47,551 bases of DNA from the NCBI GenBank assembly GCA_023460155.1, contig JAEWRF010000116.1:1-47551 (forward strand), given 5' to 3'. The position numbers were made by a program, and so were the translations under genes. Under the pieces are notes generated by a model, which was not told where the DNA came from, did no database searches, and was given only the letters and a program-made list of their open reading frames with translations. This DNA is from Bacillota bacterium. GTDB lineage: Bacteria > Bacillota > Clostridia > Oscillospirales > Acutalibacteraceae. This document shows, in pieces, positions 7,859 to 16,122 of this stretch; positions within the stretch are counted from its first letter, which is position 1, and every line of letters begins with the position of its first letter.

Positions 7859-9325
7859 ATGGGAAAATACGGAAAAATCGCGCGGCTGCACGAGCTCCTT
7901 GTCACCCGGCAGATCGGCTGCGAGGAACTGACCAGACGGTACCTTGACGCGGTTGAGAAGGAGAACGGCGACCTGAAAGCCTATGTGAAGACGACGCCGG
8001 AAACCGCTCTGGAAACCGCAAAAAAGGTAGACGCTAAAATTGCGGCGGGCGAACCGATCGCTCCGCTTGAGGGCATCCCGATGACCCTCAAGGACAACAT
8101 GTCCACGAACGGCATTGAAACGACCTGCTGTTCCAAGATTCTGAAGGGTTATACCCCTATTTACGATGCGACGGTTTGGGATCTTCTGAAGAAACAGAAC
8201 GCCGTTCTGCTCGGCAAAGCGAATATGGATGAATTCGCGATGGGCTCATCCTGTGAGAATTCCTGCTTCGGCGGAGCAAAGAACCCGCATAACCCGGAGC
8301 GTGTGGCGGGCGGCAGCAGCGGCGGAGTGGCCGCGGCGGTCGCGGATAACCTCGCCGTCTACGGTCTCGGCTCCGACACCGGCGGCTCCATCCGCGAACC
8401 TGCGAGCTTCTGCGGCATTGTGGGCCTCAAGCCAACCTACGGCGCTGTATCGCGCTACGGCTTAATCGCCTACGCCTCCAGCTTCGACCAGATCGGTCCC
8501 ATCACGCAGAGCGTGGAGGACGCCGCGCTCGTTTACGACGCGATTGCCCAATATGACCCCATGGACTCGACCAGCCGTGGGAAAACGGAAGCTACGGTTC
8601 CGTCCCTCGGCAAAGATATCCGGGGCCTGAAAATCGGAATTGCAAAAGAATATTTCGACGGCGTCCGCAAGGACGTGACCGATGCTGTTCAGGACGCAAT
8701 GAAAGTCTATGAATCGCTCGGTGCGGAAATCGTTCCCTTCGAAATGCCCTCCCTCAAATACAGCCTGCCGGTCTATTACATTCTCGTGTGCGCGGAGGCT
8801 TCCTCCAACCTCGGCCGGTACGACGGCATCCGCTACGGCTACCGCACAGAGCATTACGCCGACCGGAACGAAATGATCTGCAAAACCCGCAGCGAGGGCT
8901 TCGGCGCGGAGGTAAAGCGCCGCATCCTGCTGGGCACCTATGTGCTGAGCGCGGGCTATTACGACGCTTATTATAAGAAGGCGCAGAATCTGCGCGGTAC
9001 TCTGGTCCGGGCGTTCGAGGACGCGTTTTCCAAATGCGACGTAATGCTTGCTCCTACCGTGCCGACGACGGCCTTCCCGCAGAATTACACCTGCAAGGAC
9101 GCCGTGGAAAGCTATATGACCGATATCTGCACCGTTCCGGTGAATATCGCCGGTCTGCCGGGCATCAGCTTGCCCTGCGGCTTCGGCTCCGACGGCATGC
9201 CGGTGGGCATGCAGCTGATCGGGAACAAGTTCAGCGAGGCATCCCTGCTGAACGCCGCGTATCAGTACGAAAGCGCAGCACACGACACGGTGTTCCGTAC
9301 CGTAAATTCGGGGGTGACATTATGA
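7859..9325 (+). CDS. gatA: Asp-tRNA(Asn)/Glu-tRNA(Gln) amidotransferase subunit A
   Basis: The 488-residue amidase-signature protein releases ammonia from glutamine for tRNA-bound Asp or Glu amidation. The catalytic Ser-cisSer-Lys triad is visible: Lys in PMTLKDNMS, the Gly/Ser-rich VAGGSSGGVAAAVAD loop and the nucleophile Ser in GSDTGGSIREPASFCG. The C-terminal part (AGLPGISLPCGFGSDGMPVG) is also typical. The start at 7859 has AGGAACTC just upstream. Its stop overlaps the gatB ATG (ATGA), suggesting translational coupling. Confidence 0.96.
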   Translation: MGKYGKIARLHELLVTRQIGCEELTRRYLDAVEKENGDLKAYVKTTPETALETAKKVDAKIAAGEPIAPLEGIPMTLKDNMSTNGIETTCCSKILKGYTPIYDATVWDLLKKQNAVLLGKANMDEFAMGSSCENSCFGGAKNPHNPERVAGGSSGGVAAAVADNLAVYGLGSDTGGSIREPASFCGIVGLKPTYGAVSRYGLIAYASSFDQIGPITQSVEDAALVYDAIAQYDPMDSTSRGKTEATVPSLGKDIRGLKIGIAKEYFDGVRKDVTDAVQDAMKVYESLGAEIVPFEMPSLKYSLPVYYILVCAEASSNLGRYDGIRYGYRTEHYADRNEMICKTRSEGFGAEVKRRILLGTYVLSAGYYDAYYKKAQNLRGTLVRAFEDAFSKCDVMLAPTVPTTAFPQNYTCKDAVESYMTDICTVPVNIAGLPGISLPCGFGSDGMPVGMQLIGNKFSEASLLNAAYQYESAAHDTVFRTVNSGVTL

Positions 9326-10737
9326 ACTACGAACTGGTGTGCGGTCTGGAAACCCATGTGGAGCTTTCAACGAAAACCAAGATTTTCTGCTCCTGCTCCA
9401 CCGAATTCGGCGGCGAACCGAACACGCACTGCTGCCCGATCTGCATCGGGCTGCCGGGCACGCTCCCCAAGCTGAACAAGGCCGTGGTGGAATACGCCGT
9501 GATGGCCGGTCTCGCGACCAACTGCGAAATCAGCCCGATTGCAAAAATGGACCGGAAGAACTACGTCTACCCGGACCTGCCGAAGGCCTACCAGATTTCC
9601 CAGTATGACATGCCGCTCTGCAAAAACGGCTGGGTGGAGCTTTCCAATGGCCGGAAAATCCGCCTGACGCGCATTCACATTGAGGAGGACGCGGGCAAAC
9701 TGGTACACGACCGCGGCAACACCTATATCGATTACAACCGCGGCGGTGTTCCGCTGATTGAAATCGTCTCCGAGCCGGACATCCGCACGATCGACGAGGC
9801 AATCGAGTATGTGGAAAAGCTGCAGATGATCATGCGCTACATCGGCGTATCGGACTGCAAAATGCAGGAAGGCTCTCTCCGCTGCGACGTGAACATTTCC
9901 GTCCGCCCGAAGGGTCAGGAAACGCTTGGCACCCGCACGGAGATCAAGAATATGAACTCCTTCACGCATATCACCAAGGCGATGGAATACGAGATGAACC
10001 GCCAGATTGACCTGCTGGAAAGCGGCGAAAAGGTGGAGCAGGAAACCCGCCGCTACGACGAGGGCACCGGCGAAACCGAAGGCATGCGGGATAAGGAAGA
10101 CGCGAACGATTACCGGTATTTCCGCGAACCTGACCTTGTTACCATTCAGGTTACCAACGAAATGGTAAAGACTTTACAGGAAAAAATGCCGGAAGACCCG
10201 CAGAAACGGCTTGCCCGGTTTGTAAAGGACTATGCCCTGCCGGACGCGGACGCGCGGCTTTTGGTCGAGCACCGTCGGATTGCGGACTACTTTGAGGCCG
10301 CCGCCAAGGGACTCAAAAATCCCCGCGCCGCCGCAAACTGCATCACCGGGCAGATTTTCGCCCGTCTGGAAGGCGAAGCGGAAAAGGAAAGCTTCGGGGT
10401 TTCGGTTTCCGCGGAGAACCTCAACGCGCTCCTCGTTTTCCTGGATCAGGGAAAAATCCGGATGAACCTCGTAAAAACCACTCTGGAGAAGATGCTGGAT
10501 ACCGGCAAGCCGGCTTCCGAATTCCTGAGCGAAAAGGATCTTGCCGGAGTGGACGCCGGAGATCTCAAAGCCATCTGTGAAAAAGCAGTGGCGGAGAATC
10601 CGGCCGCGGCGCAGGACTACCGGAACGGCAAGGAAAAAGCAATTAAGGCAATTGTCGGCTCCGTCATGAAGGCAACGCATGGACGCGCCGACCCGCAGGA
10701 AGCGGAAAAGCTGCTCATTGAGCTCATTACAAAATAA
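9322..10737 (+). CDS. gatB: Asp-tRNA(Asn)/Glu-tRNA(Gln) amidotransferase subunit B
   Basis: The 471-residue protein starts MNYELVCGLETHVELST, the standard GatB N-terminus, and includes the zinc/active-site segment (CSCSTEFG with CCPICIGLPGTLP). It then has KMDRKNYVYPDLPKAYQISQ, the helical domain and the C-terminal YqeY-like tail domain (VGSVMKATHGRADPQEAEKLL). GatB binds the tRNA acceptor end, activates the side-chain carboxylate with ATP and receives ammonia from GatA through a tunnel. The ATG at 9322 overlaps the gatA stop. The operon ends at the strong terminator at 10756-10791. Confidence 0.96.
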   Translation: MNYELVCGLETHVELSTKTKIFCSCSTEFGGEPNTHCCPICIGLPGTLPKLNKAVVEYAVMAGLATNCEISPIAKMDRKNYVYPDLPKAYQISQYDMPLCKNGWVELSNGRKIRLTRIHIEEDAGKLVHDRGNTYIDYNRGGVPLIEIVSEPDIRTIDEAIEYVEKLQMIMRYIGVSDCKMQEGSLRCDVNISVRPKGQETLGTRTEIKNMNSFTHITKAMEYEMNRQIDLLESGEKVEQETRRYDEGTGETEGMRDKEDANDYRYFREPDLVTIQVTNEMVKTLQEKMPEDPQKRLARFVKDYALPDADARLLVEHRRIADYFEAAAKGLKNPRAAANCITGQIFARLEGEAEKESFGVSVSAENLNALLVFLDQGKIRMNLVKTTLEKMLDTGKPASEFLSEKDLAGVDAGDLKAICEKAVAENPAAAQDYRNGKEKAIKAIVGSVMKATHGRADPQEAEKLLIELITK

Positions 10738-10755
10738 AATCTGATTTTCAAAATA

Positions 10756-10791
10756 TCAGGCCCCGTGAAATCACAATTTCACGGGGCCTGA
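10756..10791. terminator. Bidirectional terminator between gatB and msrA
   Basis: A perfect 16-bp stem (TCAGGCCCCGTGAAAT with its complement) encloses the 4-nt loop CACA. T-rich sequence follows on both strands, and it sits between converging gatB and msrA. Confidence 0.9.
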
Positions 10792-10793
10792 CT

Positions 10794-11303
10794 TTATTCT
10801 TTCCGATAGACGGCTTCTTTGGCTTTTCGGAACTTTTCCGGGGAAATATGACAGTATCCTCCCGGATTCTTGTCCAAATATTTCTGATGGTATTCCTCGG
10901 CGCTGCCGAAGTTTTCGAGCGGCCCCACTTCGATCGCCAGAGGAGCTGCGAATTTCTCCTGCAGCTTGGCAAGTTCGTTTCGAATGACGGCCAGATCGGC
11001 CGGATCCGTATAATAAATGCCCGTGCGGTACTGAATGCCGCTGTCCCCGCCCTGACGGTTCACAGAGGTCGGGTCGACCGCGTCGAAATACAGACCCAGC
11101 AAAAACGGAAGCGGCACAGCCGCGGGATCGTACTCAATGCGAACCGTTTCCGCGTGACCGGAGCTTTTACAGACCTGCTCATAGGTCGGATGAAGCGCGG
11201 GGCCATTCGCGTAACCCACCTCCGTGGAAAGGACGCCCGAAACTGAGTCGAAATATTTCTGCATGCCCCAGAAACATCCGCCGGCCAGATAAATTTCAGC
11301 CAT
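10794..11303 (-). CDS. msrA: Peptide methionine sulfoxide reductase MsrA
   Basis: The 169-residue protein reduces the S form of methionine sulfoxide in proteins. The active-site motif GGCFWG begins at residue 9 (MAEIYLAGGCFWGMQKYF), followed by the MsrA signatures EVGYANG, GHAETVRIEYD and the C-terminal EEYHQKYLDKNPGGYCHI. The ATG at 11303 has GGAGG 8 nt upstream. A longer reading to 11339 lies inside the ywbE gene without a ribosome site. It overlaps the end of ywbE by 8 bp and is the last gene of a three-gene minus-strand operon. Confidence 0.95.
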   Translation of the reverse strand: MAEIYLAGGCFWGMQKYFDSVSGVLSTEVGYANGPALHPTYEQVCKSSGHAETVRIEYDPAAVPLPFLLGLYFDAVDPTSVNRQGGDSGIQYRTGIYYTDPADLAVIRNELAKLQEKFAAPLAIEVGPLENFGSAEEYHQKYLDKNPGGYCHISPEKFRKAKEAVYRKE

Positions 11304-11508
11304 TCTGTTTTTCCTCCAAAATATTCTGCACCCGCCCAACCTGGTCGCCTTCCACCAGCATCACTTTGATGCCGTGGGGATGGGTCGGGGAGTTTGTAAG
11401 GATCCGTTTGACATGCCCGCGGGTCAGTTTGCCCGTGGGCTGATCTTTTTTCAGCACGATATCAACCAGCGCGCCAATCGAAATATCACTGCGCAATTTA
11501 CCGTTCAC
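11296..11508 (-). CDS. ywbE: YwbE family protein
   Basis: This small 70-residue basic protein matches the YwbE/DUF2196 family: a short N-terminus, VDIVLKKDQPTGKLTRGHVKRILTNS, HPHGIKVMLVEGDQVGRVQNI. The family is conserved in Firmicutes and others but has no established biochemical role. The fold is predicted to be a small beta-barrel, and the KOW-like GxVGRV ending suggests nucleic-acid binding (inference). The start codon is GTG at 11508 with AAGGAG about 11 nt upstream. It lies between a small membrane-protein gene and msrA, overlapping the latter. Confidence 0.9.
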   Translation of the reverse strand: MNGKLRSDISIGALVDIVLKKDQPTGKLTRGHVKRILTNSPTHPHGIKVMLVEGDQVGRVQNILEEKQNG

Positions 11509-11531
11509 GTTTCAGCTTTCTCCTTCGCTCT

Positions 11532-11831
11532 TCAGATCTTTTGCTTCCTCTTCAGTAAAACAGTCCCCATGAAAGAAGCAGCAAAAAGTACAAATGAAAG
11601 TATGATTCCATCGGAAAGGCTAATGCCCCGGCTAAATCCGTCGGATATCAAAATGGATGTAGGACCGTCGGCCTCTCCGATCACGCCTTCCGGCTCCCTC
11701 AGTGTACCGGGAACCAGGAAAGGGTGTGATAAAAAGAATTTCAGTCCGCACTGCGCCAGAAAGAGCACCCCGAAGGTCAATGCGGCAGCTTTGGAAAACA
11801 GCAGGGGTTTTCGCCCGCGAAAACATTTCAT
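11532..11831 (-). CDS. Small two-helix membrane protein with an OadB-like GxIGxADGPT motif
   Basis: The 99-residue protein has a basic N-terminus, a first membrane helix (about 15-35), an exposed loop and a second helix (about 74-93), ending in KRKQKI. The loop carries GVIGEADGPTSILIS (residues 49-63). This resembles the GIIGGADGPTAI stretch of the beta subunit of Na+-translocating decarboxylases (OadB), although the rest of OadB is absent. No function can be assigned. It may be a small member of a family built around that segment. The ATG at 11831 has AGGAGGG 7 nt upstream. It is first in an operon with ywbE and msrA, driven by the strong promoter at 11861-11889. Confidence 0.7.
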   Translation of the reverse strand: MKCFRGRKPLLFSKAAALTFGVLFLAQCGLKFFLSHPFLVPGTLREPEGVIGEADGPTSILISDGFSRGISLSDGIILSFVLFAASFMGTVLLKRKQKI

Positions 11832-11860
11832 CGAAAAGCCCTCCTATTGTTTTTTTATTT

Positions 11861-11889
11861 ATCATATAACCCGTTAAGGCATCTGTCAA
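11861..11889 (-). promoter_or_regulatory. Sigma-A promoter of the small-membrane-protein/ywbE/msrA operon
   Basis: On the minus strand consensus TTGACA (11884-11889), 17 nt, TATGAT (11861-11866). The leader is about 25 nt. Confidence 0.8.
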
Positions 11890-11911
11890 CCGATAAGCCG
11901 GTCTTTTGCGG

Positions 11912-11931
11912 CGGTCGGGCACCTCCGACCG
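11912..11931 (+). other. GC-rich hairpin in the spoIVB upstream region
   Basis: CGGTCGG, a 6-nt loop, then CCGACCG, followed on the plus strand by TTTTCCC. It is terminator-like, but no plus-strand gene precedes it closely. Otherwise the region 11890-12234 is AT-rich. It contains an isolated TATAAT (12057-12062) with no good -35, and no recognisable sigma-F/G element that I can support. Confidence 0.35.
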
Positions 11932-12234
11932 TTTTCCCTGAAATCGGATTCATAAAAAATCAATTTTGAAGCATCTTAACTTTATCAATAGAAAGAAAAT
12001 CAGCCTTTGTCCGTTTCCCCAAACTCATTTTTCCATAATTTTTCCTTATTCTGTTTTATAATACGAATGAAATCCTGATTCGGAATTTCCACCTTATGCA
12101 ATATCCGACAACAATGGACGTTCATGCCGAAAAGACGCAGTTCCTCCTAACATCTGGTAAAAACAATCAGAATTGACAACATAAAAACCCTCCCCTTGAG
12201 CAGATTAATAAGGCGGTGCAAGGGAGGTGAAAGT

Positions 12235-13464
12235 TTGAAAAAACTGATCAAATTGCTAACCGCAACCTCTGCCGTTCTGGGACTCCTGCTGGCTGTCGTT
12301 CTCGGGACGGCGGATTATTTTACCCCTGATTCCTTCACCGTCACGGCAGGCAGCAGGCTGGAATGGCTCTCCGGCGCCTTTTCCATTGCCGGAGATAATC
12401 CCGACGTTTCCGCAAGCACAAATGCTGCCCTTCCAAGAACCTACCGGGGTGAACTCATGCTTTACAACCTTATCCCCGTCAAAGCAGTGGACGTAAGCTA
12501 TGTTGACGAGACCTGCGTGATTCCATGCGGAACACCGTTTGGCATTAAAATGTTTACAAACGGCGTCATGATCGTCGGCCTTGCCGATATTCAAACCGCC
12601 GACGGCCCTGTAAATCCGGCAAAACAGGCAGGTCTGCAGATTGGCGACGTGGTAGAGACCGTCAACGGAAACACCGTGAACACCAACAGCGAGGTTGCCG
12701 ACGCTGTGGAACACAGCGAAGGCAAAGAGCTTTCCATGATTGTCCGGCGCGACAGCTCTACGGTTTCCGTCGAACTTGACCCCGTAATTTCCAGCTCGGA
12801 TGGCCTTTACAAAGCCGGGCTTTGGGTGCGGGACAGTACGGCTGGAATAGGCACCCTGACCTTTTACGACCCGACCGCAAAAAGCTTTGCTGGCCTTGGG
12901 CACGGCATCTGCGACTCCGACACCGGCGAACTGATGCCTCTGCTGACCGGAGACATCGTCCCCGTTACCATTAACGGCATTACCAAAGGAATAGAGGGAA
13001 AGCCCGGAGAACTCCGCGGCTATTTCTCCGACGATAAGGCAATCGGCAGCCTGAACGCAAACATCAATTCCGGCGTTTACGGCACTCTGAACTCAGCACC
13101 GTCCGGAAAAGCACTGAAGGTTGCCATGAAACAGGAAGTGAAAACCGGCCCCGCAAAGGTTCTGACCACAATTGACGGCGGCCGTCCCCAATATTACGAC
13201 ATTCAGATTGAAAAAATTGATTACCGTGACAATGTTCAATGCAAAAATCTGGTAATTCACATCACCGACAGCCGTCTGCTTACCCAAACCGGCGGCATTG
13301 TCCAAGGAATGAGCGGGAGCCCGATTATACAAAACGGCACGCTCGCCGGCGCAGTAACTCATGTTTTTGTAAACGATCCTACCCGCGGATACGGGATTTT
13401 CGCCGAAAGTATGCTGAATGCATCTCAATCGGTCAATTCTTCCGCAAGCTCAAAAGCATCCTAA
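12235..13464 (+). CDS. spoIVB: SpoIVB-type sporulation serine peptidase (family S55)
   Basis: The 409-residue protein has an N-terminal signal anchor (KKLIKLLTATSAVLGLLLAVVLGTADYF), a PDZ domain (about residues 95-180; AGLQIGDVVETVNGNTV, then GKELSMIVRR) and an S55 peptidase domain. The catalytic His is in GLGHGICD and the Ser in GMSGSPIIQNG. In spore formers SpoIVB is secreted from the forespore and cleaves SpoIVFA, releasing the SpoIVFB protease to activate sigma-K. I place the start at the TTG at 12235, with GGAGG 7 nt upstream; the reading from 12196 has no ribosome site. It precedes spo0A, the conserved order in Bacillus and Clostridium. A forespore promoter is expected but not seen. Confidence 0.93.
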   Translation: MKKLIKLLTATSAVLGLLLAVVLGTADYFTPDSFTVTAGSRLEWLSGAFSIAGDNPDVSASTNAALPRTYRGELMLYNLIPVKAVDVSYVDETCVIPCGTPFGIKMFTNGVMIVGLADIQTADGPVNPAKQAGLQIGDVVETVNGNTVNTNSEVADAVEHSEGKELSMIVRRDSSTVSVELDPVISSSDGLYKAGLWVRDSTAGIGTLTFYDPTAKSFAGLGHGICDSDTGELMPLLTGDIVPVTINGITKGIEGKPGELRGYFSDDKAIGSLNANINSGVYGTLNSAPSGKALKVAMKQEVKTGPAKVLTTIDGGRPQYYDIQIEKIDYRDNVQCKNLVIHITDSRLLTQTGGIVQGMSGSPIIQNGTLAGAVTHVFVNDPTRGYGIFAESMLNASQSVNSSASSKAS

Positions 13465-13520
13465 ATGCCTGATTACCCAAATATTTTCCCCTTAAATCAA
13501 AAAAATATTTTGCCATACTA

Positions 13521-13549
13521 TTGCCATATTTTCCAATATATGGTATTAT
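13521..13549 (+). promoter_or_regulatory. Sigma-A-like promoter of spo0A
   Basis: TTGCCA (13521-13526), 17 nt, TATTAT (13544-13549). TTGCCATA is repeated directly upstream (13510-13517). CCATAT and ATATGG flank TTTCCA-type sequence within the spacer, an operator-like inverted repeat. No TGTCGAA Spo0A box is visible. Confidence 0.6.
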
Positions 13550-13583
13550 ATCGTTAAAATAAAACATTTAGGGGGATACAAAA

Positions 13584-14363
13584 ATGGATAAGCGGATCAA
13601 GCTCCTGATTGCGAATGACAGCGTGGAGTTTCATAACGATTACGGCCACGTTTTTGAAAATTCCGGTCTGGATGTCAGCTATGCACCGAAAGACGGTATT
13701 AAGCTTCTTGAGAAAATCGAGACAAACCATCCGGACGTTGTTCTTTCGAACCTGTTTATGCCCCGTCTTGACGGCATCGGCGTCATGAAAGCCTCGCGCA
13801 CAAAGCTTACGGGAGCAAAACCGCTGTTCGTGATTGTATCCAACTTTACCAGCCCAACCCTGGAACGGGAAGTCATGATGTCGGGCGCTTCCTATTTCGC
13901 AGTATGCCCGTTCGACGCCGCCGACCTTTCCGAGCGGATCATTCAGCTTTGCAGTCTGGATTTTTCCGCTCCGAAGCCGACCGTCAGAGTACAGCAGGCT
14001 GAGGCGGAGCCTTCCCTCGAAATCCAGGTTACCGAAATTCTCCATCAGATCGGTGTCCCCGCCCATATAAAAGGATACCATTATCTTCGCGATTCCATTA
14101 TTATGGCAATTGAGACTCCGGATATTATCAACGCAGTGACAAAACAGCTTTATCCCAGTGTTGCAAAGCGGTACGATACGACGGCGTCGCGTGTGGAACG
14201 CGCCATTCGCCATGCCATTGAGGTCGCGTGGGACCGGGGAGACGTGGACATTCTCAATTCCTATTTCGGCTACACAATCCACACATCCCGCGGCAAGCCC
14301 ACAAATTCAGAATTCATCGCAATGATTTCAGACAGGCTCAGGCTGCACATGAAAACAGCGTGA
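13584..14363 (+). CDS. spo0A: Spo0A homologue with a degenerate receiver domain
   Basis: The 259-residue protein is the master regulator of sporulation entry by homology. The C-terminal effector domain (about 148-257) is strongly conserved (IGVPAHIKGYHYLRDSI, TTASRVERAIRHAIEVAW, KPTNSEFIAMISDRLRL), including the DNA-recognition helix. The receiver is not normal: the acidic pair reads Asn11-Asp12 instead of Asp-Asp, the phospho-acceptor Asp is Asn56 (PDVVLSNLFMPRLDG; codon AAC at 13749-13751), and the conserved Lys before PFD is Cys108 (YFAVCPFD). Ser86 at the Thr/Ser switch remains. The frame is intact, so this is not decay by indel. Ribosome site AGGGGG lies 8 nt before the ATG. I infer that control does not pass through ordinary Asp phosphorylation; another Spo0A elsewhere cannot be excluded. 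Confidence 0.93.
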   Translation: MDKRIKLLIANDSVEFHNDYGHVFENSGLDVSYAPKDGIKLLEKIETNHPDVVLSNLFMPRLDGIGVMKASRTKLTGAKPLFVIVSNFTSPTLEREVMMSGASYFAVCPFDAADLSERIIQLCSLDFSAPKPTVRVQQAEAEPSLEIQVTEILHQIGVPAHIKGYHYLRDSIIMAIETPDIINAVTKQLYPSVAKRYDTTASRVERAIRHAIEVAWDRGDVDILNSYFGYTIHTSRGKPTNSEFIAMISDRLRLHMKTA

Positions 14364-14383
14364 TTTTCGGAGTATTTTAATTT

Positions 14384-14429
14384 TTTCCCGAAGAAGCTTG
14401 GCACGAAAGCGCCTAACTTCTTCGGGAAA
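14384..14429. terminator. Bidirectional terminator between spo0A and the chemotaxis receptor gene
   Basis: Outer 13-bp perfect stem (TTTCCCGAAGAAG with its complement) and a 20-nt loop that can itself pair (GGC/GCC). A-rich and T-rich flanks lie on both sides, and the two genes converge on it. Confidence 0.85.
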
Positions 14430-14445
14430 TTTTTATGTCCGCCGG

Positions 14446-16122
14446 TTAGCTTAGCTGAAACTGACTCACCAGTTTTTTCATCTCGGAAGCCTGACCGGAA
14501 AGTTCCTCGCTTGCCGCCGCACTCTCTTCGGCAGTGGCTGAATTCATCTGAACAACCCCGGATACCTGATCGATGCCCAGCGTCACCTGTCCGATCACAT
14601 CTGCTTGCTTCTGCAATCTTTTGGAAATTTTTACAATGGTTTCGGAAGCGGTCTGTGCATGCTTCACCGCCGTATCAAGCGACTGAGCCGTTTCATCCAC
14701 GATTCTTGAACCGTTCTGAACCTGCTCTTTCGAATTTTGAATCAGTGCCGTCGTATTCCGTGCAGCCTCCGCGCTTTTCCCAGCGAGATTTCTTACCTCA
14801 TCCGCAACGACTGCAAATCCTTTGCCAGACTCGCCGGCCCGTGCGGCTTCCACCGCCGCGTTGAGCGCAAGTATATTTGTCTGAAAAGCGATATCCTCAA
14901 TGGTTTTAACAATTTTTTCAATCTGGCCGGACGACTCGCTGATTTTCGCCATGGCTTCCACCATTTCTTTCATATGGCGGTCGCTGTTCTCCATTTCAAG
15001 ACACACTTGATTGACATCGGAGCTTGCGTTTCCGGCGCCGGCTGCATTGTCCCTGATTTGGGCGGATACTTCCGTTATGGACGCTGAAAGTTCCTGAATG
15101 GAGCTCGCCTGTTCGGTCGCTCCCTGAGCCATAGTCTGCGCTCCATTGGACAATTGCTGCGAGCCGGTAAAAACCTGATCGGACGCCTGATTCATCTGCT
15201 TCATGGCATGGTTCAGCGCTTCAACAATCTTTTCCATCGAGAGTTCAAGCGCAATGAAATCGCCTTTATATTCCACCGTTTTTTCAATGCGCAAGTCGCC
15301 ATTGGCCATTTTTGAGAGTTTCTCAGACAAATCCGTGATATAGAGATTTAATGCCGCAATCGTATTCGAAAAAGAGCTCCCTAACTCGCCGATTTCCCCT
15401 CCGGTATGAATTTGAACCTGCGCGTTCAAATCTCCCTGGGCCAAATGCTTTGCCGCCTCCGCCATTTCCCCCACCGGTTTGCTGATACCGCGCGCAAAAG
15501 TCCGGGCGATGAAGAGCGAAGCAAGGAACGAGACAAGAATTACAATAAGGATCCATATTTTCGCTCTCGTTCCTTCGGAGGAGAGCTGAGCCGCCAAAAG
15601 ATCGCCTGTAGAAGTTTTTTCATCAATCAGACTGCTAACAGCCGCTTTTACCTTATCCGAATGAGGCGCAGCTTCCGACTCCAGGACCGTCTGCGCTTCC
15701 TTTTTCTTATTCTGCTTGCCCAGATCGATTACTTTCGGTTCGATCGCAACATATTTTGCAAATTCGTCTTTGATCGTATTGTAGTAAGAAATCTCCTTAT
15801 CATTTACCATGGTGCGCTTCAAAGTTACCAGATACTGATTGAGCTTCTGATTGGACTGCGTGACGCTGTCCTCTGCGTCCTGCATATTCTTCTGATCCGT
15901 ATAAATCAGAACATCTTTCAAATTGGAACGGCTGACCGCAAATTCTGCATTGAATTTTCCAAGGTCTCCCTGTGAAAAGCCGTAATTCGTCAACGCATCG
16001 CTGTAGCGTTCATTCATACCGGTCATTTCATTGTAGCCTACAATTCCCCCGATTCCCGACAAGACCGCTACCAAAATGAACCCCAGCATCAATTTTTTCC
16101 CGATTTTCATCTTTTCCAGCAT
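14446..16122 (-). CDS. Methyl-accepting chemotaxis protein
   Basis: The 558-residue receptor has an N-terminal membrane helix (KLMLGFILVAVLSGIGGIVGY) and an outside four-helix-bundle sensor of about 170 residues (4HB_MCP type). A second helix (IWILIVILVSFLASLFIART), a HAMP segment (ISKPVGEMAEAAKHLAQGDL) and the long cytoplasmic coiled coil follow. The conserved hairpin tip reads DIAFQTNILALNAAVEAARAGE then GFAVVADEVRNLA, which is where CheA and CheW bind. The ATG at 16122 has AAGGA just upstream; longer readings extend into AT-rich promoter-like DNA. TATAAT lies about 55 nt upstream without a convincing -35. No other chemotaxis gene is in the window, and the ligand is unknown. Confidence 0.93.
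   Translation of the reverse strand: MLEKMKIGKKLMLGFILVAVLSGIGGIVGYNEMTGMNERYSDALTNYGFSQGDLGKFNAEFAVSRSNLKDVLIYTDQKNMQDAEDSVTQSNQKLNQYLVTLKRTMVNDKEISYYNTIKDEFAKYVAIEPKVIDLGKQNKKKEAQTVLESEAAPHSDKVKAAVSSLIDEKTSTGDLLAAQLSSEGTRAKIWILIVILVSFLASLFIARTFARGISKPVGEMAEAAKHLAQGDLNAQVQIHTGGEIGELGSSFSNTIAALNLYITDLSEKLSKMANGDLRIEKTVEYKGDFIALELSMEKIVEALNHAMKQMNQASDQVFTGSQQLSNGAQTMAQGATEQASSIQELSASITEVSAQIRDNAAGAGNASSDVNQVCLEMENSDRHMKEMVEAMAKISESSGQIEKIVKTIEDIAFQTNILALNAAVEAARAGESGKGFAVVADEVRNLAGKSAEAARNTTALIQNSKEQVQNGSRIVDETAQSLDTAVKHAQTASETIVKISKRLQKQADVIGQVTLGIDQVSGVVQMNSATAEESAAASEELSGQASEMKKLVSQFQLS

Noticed and set aside
9034..9321. Upstream extension of GatB
   Set aside because: It lies inside gatA in another frame; GatB homologues begin at the ATG at 9322, which overlaps the gatA stop.
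12172..12200. TTGACA before spoIVB as a vegetative promoter
   Set aside because: No -10-like hexamer lies 16-18 nt downstream; the downstream sequence is CCCTCCCCTTGAG.
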